Below, piece by piece: positions 43,879-51,383 of a stretch of DNA of 64,000 bases. The stretch's first letter is position 1. Every line of letters starts with the position of its first letter. The notes under the pieces were generated by a model. It was given only the letters and a program-made list of their open reading frames with translations. It did no database searches and was not told where the DNA came from. The translations under genes and the position numbers were made by a program. This DNA is from Actinoplanes italicus (GTDB lineage: Bacteria > Actinomycetota > Actinomycetes > Mycobacteriales > Micromonosporaceae). The stretch lies in assembly GCF_003001815.1 (NCBI RefSeq), contig NZ_PVMZ01000023.1:62001-126000 (forward strand), written 5' to 3'.

Positions 43879-45053
43879 CCGCCGGGCTCGACGCCGCCGA
43901 CGCGCTGCTGCGCCAGATCCGGGTCACCCGGACCGAGCCGGGCACCGACCACCGGGCCGCCGCGCTGGCGCTCTGTGTCGCGGCCAACCTGCCGGTGCTG
44001 CTCTGGGGTGAGCCCGGCATCGGCAAGTCGGCCACCCTCGCCCAGCTCGCCGAGGGTCTGGACGTGCCGCTCGAGACGGTCATCGCCAGCGTGCACGAGC
44101 CCTCCGACTTCGCCGGCCTGCCGATCGTCGGCGACGACCCGGCGGTGCAGGGTGTGCCGATGGCTCCACCCGACTGGGCGGTCCGGCTCGCCCGGCGCGG
44201 TCGTGGGCTGCTCTTCTTCGACGAGCTGTCGTCGGCGCCGCCCGCCGTCCAGGCCGCCCTGCTGCGGGTGGTCCTCGAGCGGCGGGTCGGCAGCCTGACC
44301 CTGCCGGACGAGGTCCGCATCGTCGCCGCCGCGAACCCGCCGTCCAGCGCCGCCGACGGCTGGCATCTGAGCCCACCGCTGGCCAACCGGTTCGTGCACC
44401 TGCTCTGGACCCATGACCCGCGGGTGGTCGCCCGTGGCCTGGCCGGTGTGTGGCCGCGGATCGACGTGCCGGTCGTCTCGGCGGACCGCGCGCCGAGCGC
44501 CCTGGCCCGCGCCCGCGGTGTGATCGCCGGTTTCCTCACCGCCCGGCCGGGTCTGACCCACCACCTGCCCGCCGACGCCGAGGCCCGTGGCGGCGCCTGG
44601 CCGTCCCCGCGCACCTGGGACATGGCGTTGCGCCTGCTGGTCTTTCACTTCTGCGCCGGTACGAGTCGCGAGGCCCTCGCCACGGCGGTCATCGGTGCGG
44701 TCGGTGACGGCGCGGGGCTGGAGCTCACCACCTACCTCGACGAGCTGGACCTGCCCGATCCCGAGCGGGTCCTGGCCAATCCGGGCGCGTTCGCGCTGCC
44801 GGAGCGGGGTGACCGGCAGCTGGCGTTCCTGACCGCGGTGGTCGCGGCCATCGAGTCGCGGGTGACGCGCGAGCGCTGGGAGGCCGGCTGGGAGGTCCTG
44901 GCCAAGGCGGTCGACGCGGGAGTGCCTGACGTGGCCGCGCGGGCCGCCTTCGACCTGGCCCGCATGCGCGATCCGGGCTGGCCGGTCCCGGCGTCGATCG
45001 ACGCGTTCCTCGACGTGCTCACCGCCTCCGGATTGCTGACCGGTGGCTCCTGA
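43875..45053 (+). CDS. MoxR-type AAA+ ATPase
   Basis: 392 residues from ATG 43875. Walker A GEPGIGKS (45-52), Walker B LLFFDELSSAPPAVQAALLR (about 112-131), sensor 1 IVAAANPPSSAADGWHLSPP and an arginine in PPLANRF; the C-terminal lid follows. MoxR ATPases work with VWA-domain partners as metal-insertion, folding or disassembly machines. The start overlaps paralogue D, and the end overlaps the VWA gene by 11 bp, so all three are made together. Confidence 0.9.
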   Translation: MTAGLDAADALLRQIRVTRTEPGTDHRAAALALCVAANLPVLLWGEPGIGKSATLAQLAEGLDVPLETVIASVHEPSDFAGLPIVGDDPAVQGVPMAPPDWAVRLARRGRGLLFFDELSSAPPAVQAALLRVVLERRVGSLTLPDEVRIVAAANPPSSAADGWHLSPPLANRFVHLLWTHDPRVVARGLAGVWPRIDVPVVSADRAPSALARARGVIAGFLTARPGLTHHLPADAEARGGAWPSPRTWDMALRLLVFHFCAGTSREALATAVIGAVGDGAGLELTTYLDELDLPDPERVLANPGAFALPERGDRQLAFLTAVVAAIESRVTRERWEAGWEVLAKAVDAGVPDVAARAAFDLARMRDPGWPVPASIDAFLDVLTASGLLTGGS

Positions 45054-46254
45054 CCCGGACCGGGTGGCTGACGCAGGGCGGGCCCTCGACCGGACGAAGT
45101 TGCTGGCAGCACGACTGCGCGCGGCTGGAGCGCAGCCCTACCTGGCGTCAGCGCTCTACAGCCTGACGGTCGTCCCCAGCCACGGCGTGCCGACGATGGG
45201 CGTCGACAAGCACTGGCGCTGCTACGTCAACCCGGCATTCGTCGACGCCACTCCGGTGCACGAGCTGGCCGCGGTCTGGGTGCACGAGGTCGCCCACCTG
45301 CTGCGCGACCACCATCGCCGGGCGACGCTGGTCGCGCCGGAGATCCGGCACGACCATCACCGGCTCAATGTCGCCCAGGACTGCGAGATCAACGACGACA
45401 TCTCGTCACTGCCGTCGAACGCCCTGCGCCCGGCCATGTTCGGCCTGCCGGACGGGCAGATGTTCGAGCAGTACCTTCCGGGCATCCCGGCCACCCCGGA
45501 GGCGCCGGAGTGCGGTTCCGGGGCACACGGCCGTCCGATGCCGTGGGAGTCGTCCGACGGTGCGAAGGTGAGCCCGGTCGAGGCCGACGCCATCCGCCGG
45601 CAGACCGCCCAGGAACTGCGCGCCCACGTCAAGTCCCGGGGCCGTCTGCCGGCCGGCTGGAAGCGCTGGGCCGACGAGATCCTGGAGCCGACGGTCGACT
45701 GGCGGCGGGCCTTGACCGGCGCCGTCCGTGAGGCGGCGTCGTGGGCCTCGGGGGCGGTGGACTACACCTACCAGCGACCGTCGCGGCGCGGCGCGGCCGT
45801 ACCCCGGGTGGTCTTTCCGAGTCTCCGCCGTCCGATGCCGCGGGTCGCCGTGGTCGTCGACACGTCCGGTTCGATGGGCACCGACGAGTTGCGTGCCGTG
45901 CTGGGCGAGGTGTCCGGAGTGCTCCGCGCGGTGGGCATCGGCCGCAACCGCGTCACCGTCCTGTCGTGCGACGCCGACGTCCACGCCGTCCGCCGGGTCA
46001 ACACCGTCGGTGACGTGGTGCTGGCCGGAGGCGGTGGCACCGACATGCGCGTCGGTATCGACCAGGCACTCCGCGCCGCCGAACGCCCCAACATCATCAT
46101 CGTGCTGACCGACGGGTACACCCCGTGGCCGGACGCCCGTCCCGGCAACGTCCGCGTCATCGCCGGTCTGGTCGGTGAGACGGCCCCCGAGCCCCCGCCC
46201 TGGATCGAGTCCGTCCACATTCCGCTGGGCGAGGTCACGGCGACCGGTCAGTAA
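45043..46254 (+). CDS. DUF2201-type putative metallopeptidase with VWA domain
   Basis: 403 residues from GTG 45043. The N-terminal half is a putative metallopeptidase: WVHEVAHLLRDHHRR with the H-E-x-x-H zinc motif at H81, E82 and H85, then NVAQDCEINDDI as the likely third-ligand helix. The C-terminal half is VWA-like, with MIDAS DTSGSM starting at D273 and GGGGTDMRVGI carrying the second metal-site Thr near 334. DUF2201 proteins typically pair with MoxR ATPases, as here. It is probably the protease or chaperone effector of the operon. No terminator-like hairpin was seen directly after it. Confidence 0.9.
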   Translation: MAPDPDRVADAGRALDRTKLLAARLRAAGAQPYLASALYSLTVVPSHGVPTMGVDKHWRCYVNPAFVDATPVHELAAVWVHEVAHLLRDHHRRATLVAPEIRHDHHRLNVAQDCEINDDISSLPSNALRPAMFGLPDGQMFEQYLPGIPATPEAPECGSGAHGRPMPWESSDGAKVSPVEADAIRRQTAQELRAHVKSRGRLPAGWKRWADEILEPTVDWRRALTGAVREAASWASGAVDYTYQRPSRRGAAVPRVVFPSLRRPMPRVAVVVDTSGSMGTDELRAVLGEVSGVLRAVGIGRNRVTVLSCDADVHAVRRVNTVGDVVLAGGGGTDMRVGIDQALRAAERPNIIIVLTDGYTPWPDARPGNVRVIAGLVGETAPEPPPWIESVHIPLGEVTATGQ

Positions 46255-46342
46255 TGGGCCAGGCCACCGCCGCTTCGGCCGCCTCGGCGGTCGGCTGCCG
46301 ATACAGGTCGTCGGGAATCAGCCGGATGTAGGAGTCGCTCAC
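46235..46342 (-). pseudogene. N-terminal fragment of a conserved hypothetical protein
   Basis: A 35-codon minus-strand frame begins with GTG and reads SDSYIRLIPDDLYRQPTAEA, a start known to me from full-length conserved proteins of other actinomycetes of more than 100 residues. Here it stops after 35 codons against the end of the DUF2201 gene. I take it as a truncated remnant; it could also be a short real gene. Confidence 0.4.
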
Positions 46343-46441
46343 CGAACCAGCATGGTCGACGCGATAAGTTAACCGTCACTGACGTACATCATGTGCAGGT
46401 GATGTGCAGACTAGCTCGAACACCTTCACAAGAAGTTAATC

Positions 46442-47278
46442 GTGACTTACCGTCACGACATGGATAAAGGTCTCTTCGACGACAGCGCGGTCATCCGGCG
46501 CGTGGCCCGCGAAGGCCTCCTGCTCGCCGGTGGCGGCCGCGCCACGCTGCTCCAGATCGCACACCCGGGCGTCGCTCAGGGCGTCTACGACCACAGCAAC
46601 TTCACCGAACGGCCCCTCGACCGGCTGCGCACCACGATGAGCTACGTGTTCGGCGTGCTCTTCGGCACCCTGGAGGAGGGCCGGGCGATCAGCCGGGCCG
46701 TCATCGCGATGCACCGCAAGGTGACCGGCCCCGGCTACTACGCCGACGACCCCGACCTGCAGGTCTGGGTCAACGCCACCCTCTACGACACCGCCGTCCT
46801 GATCTACCAGCGTGTCTTCGGGCCGCTCACGGAGGCCGAGCTCGACGAGTGCTTCCAGCAGTACAGCGTGCTCGCCACGTCGATCGGCTGCCGCGAGGAC
46901 GCCTGGCCGGCCGACCGCACCACGTTCGACGCCTACTGGGCTCACACGATCGACACACTGCGGGTCAGCGACGAGGCCCGGGAGATCGCGGCCGCGCTGA
47001 TGCGACCCAAGAACATCCCGCTCGTCATGCGCCCGGCCAAGCCGCTGAACCGGCTGGTCACCGTAGGGCTGCTGCCGGAGCCGATCCGGACGCGGTTCGG
47101 CTACACCTGGTCACCGCGCGAGCAGCGGCTCTTCGACGGCTTCCTCGGCGTGACGAAGGCCGTCTACCCCCGCCTGCCGGGCAGGCTGCGCGACACGGTG
47201 AAGGACTACTACCTCAACGACCTGCGCCGACGCCTCGCCCGGCGGCGCAACCCGCTCACCGCCGGCGGGAGACAGTGA
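46442..47278 (+). CDS. oxygenase MpaB/DUF2236-family protein
   Basis: 278 residues from GTG 46442; ATG at 46460 is an alternative, neither with a strong ribosome site. It matches the DUF2236/Lcp-like haem-oxygenase family: GGGRATLLQIAHPGVAQGVYDHSNF, split here as GGGRATLLQIAHPGVAQG and RLRTTMSYVFGVLFGTLEEG, then AMHRKVTGPGYYADDPDLQV and ATLYDTAVLIYQRVFGPL. The conserved His residues that would hold haem are present. Characterised relatives include mycophenolic-acid MpaB' and rubber oxygenase Lcp. The substrate here is unknown. The upstream 100 bp is AT-rich with several short inverted repeats. Confidence 0.82.
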   Translation: MTYRHDMDKGLFDDSAVIRRVAREGLLLAGGGRATLLQIAHPGVAQGVYDHSNFTERPLDRLRTTMSYVFGVLFGTLEEGRAISRAVIAMHRKVTGPGYYADDPDLQVWVNATLYDTAVLIYQRVFGPLTEAELDECFQQYSVLATSIGCREDAWPADRTTFDAYWAHTIDTLRVSDEAREIAAALMRPKNIPLVMRPAKPLNRLVTVGLLPEPIRTRFGYTWSPREQRLFDGFLGVTKAVYPRLPGRLRDTVKDYYLNDLRRRLARRRNPLTAGGRQ

Positions 47279-47314
47279 GAGTTCGATGAGAGCTGACGAA
47301 GGTCGAACCTCCTG

Positions 47315-47343
47315 GGGAAGGGCCTGCTGGCTCCTGCCTTCCC
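47315..47343 (+). terminator. weak hairpin after the DUF2236 gene
   Basis: GGGAAGG and CCTTCCC pair over 7 bp around a 15-base loop, 37 bp after the stop. No T-tract follows. Confidence 0.35.
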
Positions 47344-47352
47344 TCACTCCCC

Positions 47353-47600
47353 GTGCCCGGCGGCGTCACTGCCGGAATCGCCGAGGGCGCGCTCGCCGCC
47401 TCCGGCCGACACTTCAAGGTCAAGGCCAGATCCGTTGAGGGTACGGACGTCGCGGCGTACCTGGACACGGCGCGCGGCGTCGACGGCACCCACCACCCGG
47501 TGATGCTCGCCGGCGTCGGGCAGGCCCCGCTGCGCGACGTCTGCACATCGGCGGTCGTGGAGAGCACGGCCTGGTCGGCCAAGTGCCTGAGCACGTGTTG
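47353..47600 (+). pseudogene. DUF6230-like secreted protein fragment
   Basis: The frame reads AEGALAASGRHFKVKARSVE, then HHPVMLAGVGQAPLRDVCTS, which resembles the start of actinomycete DUF6230 surface proteins (…GALAASFAVSGQHFKV…). The N-terminal signal segment is shortened, and similarity fades after about residue 75 while the frame runs on into the SnoaL gene. It is probably a decayed copy. Confidence 0.45.
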
Positions 47601-47668
47601 CGGTCCCATGGGCGTGGCATCGATGATTCCGCTGTCGGCTCCAGAAGTCCGATCCGTGGAGGTCCTCG

Positions 47669-48142
47669 ATGTACCACCGCATCGTCGCGTCCAAAGTGCG
47701 CGCGGTCTTCGACCAGATCAACAACGGGAACTACGAGCCGATGCTCGCCTCCCTCGCGCCCGAGTTCAGGTACCGGTTCTACGGATCACACGCGCTGTCG
47801 GGGGAGCGGCGCACCGTCGCCGCCATGCGGCTGTGGTGGGAGCGGGTGTTCCGTCTCCTCCCCGAGGCGCGATTCCGGGTCGAGGAGGTGATCGTGGCCG
47901 GTGGCCCGTGGTTCACCCGGATCGCCACGGTCGCCCACGTGTCTGGACCGCTGCCCGACGGCACCCGCTACGACAACACCGTCCACCAGATCCTCCACAT
48001 GCGTTGGGGGAGGATCACCGAGGTCCGCACGCTGGAGGACACCGTCACGCTGCAGCGGGCGCTGGACGTGGTGGCGGCCGCGGGCAACGTGGAGGCGCAC
48101 GCCGCACCGATCACCGACGAGGCGGCCGCGACCCGCGGGTGA
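47669..48142 (+). CDS. SnoaL/NTF2-like protein
   Basis: 157 residues; GGAGG 6 bases before ATG 47669. The cone-shaped NTF2 fold is clear: VRAVFDQINNGNYEPMLASL, APEFRYRFYGSHALSGERRT, MRLWWERVFRLLPEARFRVE, YDNTVHQILHMRWGRITEVR. Relatives are polyketide cyclases, dehydratases or simple binding proteins. The reaction cannot be told. Its 3' end overlaps the convergent signal-peptidase remnant. Confidence 0.85.
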   Translation: MYHRIVASKVRAVFDQINNGNYEPMLASLAPEFRYRFYGSHALSGERRTVAAMRLWWERVFRLLPEARFRVEEVIVAGGPWFTRIATVAHVSGPLPDGTRYDNTVHQILHMRWGRITEVRTLEDTVTLQRALDVVAAAGNVEAHAAPITDEAAATRG

Positions 48143-48452
48143 CCGCGGCGGCTGCCAGCATCGGCATCCGGCCGGATGCGTTGCAGCAGGCGACGGTATC
48201 GCCACCGACCGCCGCCACCCTCTTGACCAGCAGATTTCCGCCGTCGAGCAGCACCGCGTCGCCGCGGGCGGCATGCTGGGACCAGGTGTCGACGACGACC
48301 CGGTCGCCGGGGGTGATCACCGGGGCCATCGAGGCGGTCGGTACGGCGTGGACGCGGTAGCGGAGCAGGAAGTAGCCCGTGGAGCCGAGCAGCAGGACGA
48401 GCCCGCCGGCGAGAGCGACGCCGCGGGCGCGGTGTGGCCACCGGCCGTTCAT
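48111..48452 (-). CDS. signal peptidase I-like protein, C-terminally truncated
   Basis: 113 residues. A membrane anchor (ALAGGLVLLLGSTGYFLL) is followed by the S26 box VPTASMAPVITPGDRVVVD with nucleophile S41 and LLVKRVAAVGGDTV with general base K77, so the Ser/Lys dyad is present. The second half of the fold (the GDNR / S-x-D-S boxes) is missing: after GDTVACCNASGRM the frame runs into unrelated sequence over the end of the SnoaL gene. It is likely inactive or a decaying paralogue. The start lies close to the PadR operator. Confidence 0.65.
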   Translation of the reverse strand: MNGRWPHRARGVALAGGLVLLLGSTGYFLLRYRVHAVPTASMAPVITPGDRVVVDTWSQHAARGDAVLLDGGNLLVKRVAAVGGDTVACCNASGRMPMLAAAAVTRGSRPPRR

Positions 48453-48472
48453 CGACGGCGATCCTGGCCATT

Positions 48473-48503
48473 ATGCAACGAGTTGCACAGCAACGAATTG
48501 CAT
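48473..48503. promoter_or_regulatory. PadR-type double operator
   Basis: TGCAA-CGAG-TTGCA (48474-48487) and GCAA-CGAA-TTGC (48490-48501) are two perfect inverted repeats, and the outer ends ATGCAA/TTGCAT also pair. This places two nested palindromes just upstream of the PadR start. Confidence 0.7.
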
Positions 48504-48518
48504 AGCAGGATGCCTGGC

Positions 48519-49064
48519 ATGGCGCTGGAACACGCGATCCTGGTCTCCCTGCTGGAGCAGCCCGGATCGGGATACGAGCTGGCCCGGCGGTTCGAGCGTT
48601 CGATCGGCCGGTTCTGGACCGCGACCCACCAGCAGATCTACCGGGTGCTCAAGCGGATGGAGTCGGACGGCCTCGTGGTCGCCGAGGAGATCGGTCAGGA
48701 CGGGCGGCCCGACAAGCGCAGCTTCTCGGCCACCGGGCCCGGCAAGGACGTGCTGGCGGAGTGGCTGCGGGCGCCGGTTCAGCCCGAGGCGGTGCGGCAC
48801 GAACTGGCCGTCAAGATCCGGGGCGCCGCGTTCACCGACGACGCCGGGCGCGCCGCGCTCATCGGCGAGGTCGAACGCTACCGGGCCGAGCATGAGGCGC
48901 TGCTACTCACGTACATCAATGGTGAAAAAAGGGACTTTCTTGATCTTGGCGGGCTGGACGCGGGTCAGCAGCTCCAGCATGTGGTGCTGAGGGGCGGCAT
49001 CGCGTACGAGCGGATGCTGCTCGACTGGCTCGACGACGTCCTCAGAACCCTCCGGGCACTGTGA
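48519..49064 (+). CDS. PadR-family transcriptional regulator
   Basis: 181 residues from ATG 48519 (AGGA 9 bases upstream); ATG 48510 would add three residues. Winged helix of PadR type: ALEHAILVSLLEQPGSGYEL, RFWTATHQQIYRVLKRMESD, GLVVAEEIGQDGRPDKRSFS, followed by the C-terminal dimerisation helices (GGIAYERMLLDWLDDVL). It probably binds the nested palindromes upstream and controls the acyl-CoA dehydrogenase that follows. Confidence 0.9.
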   Translation: MALEHAILVSLLEQPGSGYELARRFERSIGRFWTATHQQIYRVLKRMESDGLVVAEEIGQDGRPDKRSFSATGPGKDVLAEWLRAPVQPEAVRHELAVKIRGAAFTDDAGRAALIGEVERYRAEHEALLLTYINGEKRDFLDLGGLDAGQQLQHVVLRGGIAYERMLLDWLDDVLRTLRAL

Positions 49065-49075
49065 AAGGAACGCTC

Positions 49076-50770
49076 GTGCTCTTCAACCCGAACACCTACG
49101 ACCCCGCGCACCTCGATGAGGGGAGCCGCCGGCTGCTGCGCGCCCTCGTCGGCTTCTTCGAGGAACGGGGCAAGAACGCGCTGGTCAAGAGCTACATCGA
49201 CCGGACGTGGTACGACGATTTCCTCGCGTTCTCGGCGAAGGAGGGACTGTTCGCGACCTTCCTGACGCCCGCGGCCGACGGTGACGGTGACAAGCGCTGG
49301 GACACCGCACGCAACGCGGAGCTCAGCGAGATCCTCGGGTTCTACGGGCTCGACTACTGGTACACGTGGCAGGTGACCGTTCTCGGTCTCGGCCCGGTCT
49401 GGCAGAGCGCCAACACCCTGCAGCGACAGAGGGCCGCCGAGCTGCTCGACGACGGGCACGTGATGGCGTTCGCGCTGTCCGAGCGCAGCCACGGCGCCGA
49501 CATCTACGCCACCGACATGATCCTCACGCCCACCGGCGACGGCGGCTTCACCGCGAGCGGCACCAAGTACTACATCGGCAACGGCAACGTCGCGGGCCTG
49601 GTGTCGGTGTTCGGCCGCCGCGCCGACGTCGAGGGCCCGGACGGGTACGTGTTCTTCGCCGCCGACAGCCGGCACGAGAACTACCACCTGATCAAGAACG
49701 TCGTGAACAAGCAGATGTACGTGAGCACGTTCGAACTGCGCGACTACCCGGTGCGGGAGCAGGACGTCCTGCACACCGGCAAGGCCGCCTTCGACGCGGC
49801 GCTCAACACCGTCAACGTCGGCAAGTTCAACCTGTGCACCGCCGCGATCGGCATCTGCGAGCACGCCATGTACGAGGCGGTCACCCACGCACACCGGCGC
49901 ATGCTGTACGGCCGGCCGGTCACCGCGTTCCCCCACGTGCGGCGGGAGCTGACCGACGCGTACGTCCGGCTCGTCGCCATGAAGCTCTTCAGCGACCGGG
50001 CCGTGGACTACTTCCGCAGCGCGGGGCCCGGTGACCGTCGCTATCTGCTGTTCAACCCGATGACGAAGATGAAGGTCACCACCGAGGGCGAGAAGGTCGT
50101 CGACCTCATGTGGGACGTCATCGCGGCCAAGGGGTTCGAGGCGGACACCTACTTCGACAAGGCGGCCATGGACATCCGCGGCCTTCCCAAACTCGAGGGC
50201 ACCGTGCACGTCAACCTGGCGCTGATCCTCAAGTTCATGCCGAACTACCTTTTCCACCCGGCCACCTACGAGCCGGTGCCGACCAGGCACGACGCCGCCG
50301 ACGACGAGTTCCTCTTCCGGCAGGGCCCGGCGCGCGGGCTCGGGGCCATTCAGTTCCATGATTGGCGTACGGCGTACGACTCCCGTGCCGACCTGCCGAA
50401 CGTCGCCCGTTTCCGGGAGCAGGCCGATGGCTTCTGCGAGCTGCTGCGATCCCACGCGCCGAGCGACGAGCAGCAGAAGGATCTCGACTTCCTGCTGGCG
50501 ATCGGGCACCTGTTCGCGCTGATCGTCTACGGGCAGCTGATCCTGGAGAAGGGTGGCGTCGACGACCGTCTGCTCGACGAGATCTTCGCGATCCTCGTGC
50601 GGGACTTCTCCGCGTACGCCACCGAGCTGCACGGCAAGACCGCCACCACCGACGAGCAGGCGGCATGGGCGCTGGCCCACGTCCGCCGCCCGGTCGCCGA
50701 CGCGTCCCGCGACGACGCCGTCTGGCAGCAGGTGCTCGCCCTGGTCGGCGCCTACGAGATGCGTCCCTGA
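49076..50770 (+). CDS. acyl-CoA dehydrogenase family protein
   Basis: 564 residues from GTG 49076, preferred because AAAGGA stands 6 bases upstream; GTG 49061 overlaps the PadR stop (GTGA) and would add five residues. Acyl-CoA dehydrogenase parts: ALSERSHGADIYATDMILTP, YYIGNGNVAGLVSVFGRRAD, VNVGKFNLCTAAIGICEHAM, HAHRRMLYGRPVTAFPHVRR. It lacks the usual EGTNQI end and has a longer C-terminal helical part, like the more distant, uncharacterised dehydrogenases. FAD-dependent; substrate unknown. It is probably repressed by the upstream PadR protein. Confidence 0.85.
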   Translation: MLFNPNTYDPAHLDEGSRRLLRALVGFFEERGKNALVKSYIDRTWYDDFLAFSAKEGLFATFLTPAADGDGDKRWDTARNAELSEILGFYGLDYWYTWQVTVLGLGPVWQSANTLQRQRAAELLDDGHVMAFALSERSHGADIYATDMILTPTGDGGFTASGTKYYIGNGNVAGLVSVFGRRADVEGPDGYVFFAADSRHENYHLIKNVVNKQMYVSTFELRDYPVREQDVLHTGKAAFDAALNTVNVGKFNLCTAAIGICEHAMYEAVTHAHRRMLYGRPVTAFPHVRRELTDAYVRLVAMKLFSDRAVDYFRSAGPGDRRYLLFNPMTKMKVTTEGEKVVDLMWDVIAAKGFEADTYFDKAAMDIRGLPKLEGTVHVNLALILKFMPNYLFHPATYEPVPTRHDAADDEFLFRQGPARGLGAIQFHDWRTAYDSRADLPNVARFREQADGFCELLRSHAPSDEQQKDLDFLLAIGHLFALIVYGQLILEKGGVDDRLLDEIFAILVRDFSAYATELHGKTATTDEQAAWALAHVRRPVADASRDDAVWQQVLALVGAYEMRP

Positions 50771-50775
50771 GGTCC

Positions 50776-50819
50776 GGGTGCCCGCCCCGCCCCGCCTCGG
50801 CGGGGCGGGGCGGGCACCC
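50776..50819. terminator. bidirectional terminator, 20-bp perfect GC hairpin
   Basis: The whole stretch folds back on itself: a perfect 20-bp stem (only one A-T pair) around the loop CTCG. It lies between two convergent genes (ends at 50770 and 50827) and should stop transcription from both sides. Confidence 0.85.
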
Positions 50820-50826
50820 GTCGTTC

Positions 50827-51234
50827 TCAGCCTGTGGCGGTCTTCCAGAAACTGCAGGTCAGCCCATCGACCTGGCCGTTGTCCTGGAGACAGACCCGGA
50901 ACGCGACCTTGCTGCCCGAGTAGTAGTTGTGGGAAAAGCTCGTCGAGGTGCCGGAGCCGCCGCCCCAGTAATGGCTGGAGCGACCCATGTATGTGCCGTT
51001 GAGCGACCAGTATTCGATCTCGCCGTACACACCGGCACCGTCGGCCCGATTGTCGTAGAGGTAGAACCGGTCGAGGACGTTGTCCCACTTGGCGGTGCCG
51101 GCGCTCTGGATCCACGAGCCGCTCGCTCTGGTGTAGGTCCACCAGACGTCGGCCTGGGCCGGCTGAATGCTGACGCCGAGGGCCACGACCGCCACCGAAG
51201 CGACGGCGAGTACCTGCTTAACCATGCGGCGCAT
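50827..51234 (-). CDS. small secreted protein
   Basis: 135 residues; GGGAGAG just before ATG 51234. Signal peptide VLAVASVAVVALGVSIQPAQA cleaved near residue 29. The mature part (DVWWTYTRASGSWIQSAGTA; FYLYDNRADGAGVYGEIEYW) is aromatic and beta-rich with two cysteines (VCLQDNGQVDGLTCSFW) likely forming a disulfide. It resembles small secreted actinomycete proteins of unknown role. It is transcribed alone. Confidence 0.78.
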   Translation of the reverse strand: MRRMVKQVLAVASVAVVALGVSIQPAQADVWWTYTRASGSWIQSAGTAKWDNVLDRFYLYDNRADGAGVYGEIEYWSLNGTYMGRSSHYWGGGSGTSTSFSHNYYSGSKVAFRVCLQDNGQVDGLTCSFWKTATG

Positions 51235-51383
51235 GTCTCTCCCGAAGTCGATCGATCGATATGACGCCGATTGTCGGCGGGGTCTCTCCTGAACGTCTCT
51301 CACATCTCTTTCGCGGCCCGGTTGTCCTCGGATCGCGGGCTCACCGTCCGATACAGCGGGGAGCATCGGAGGGAGAACGACCG

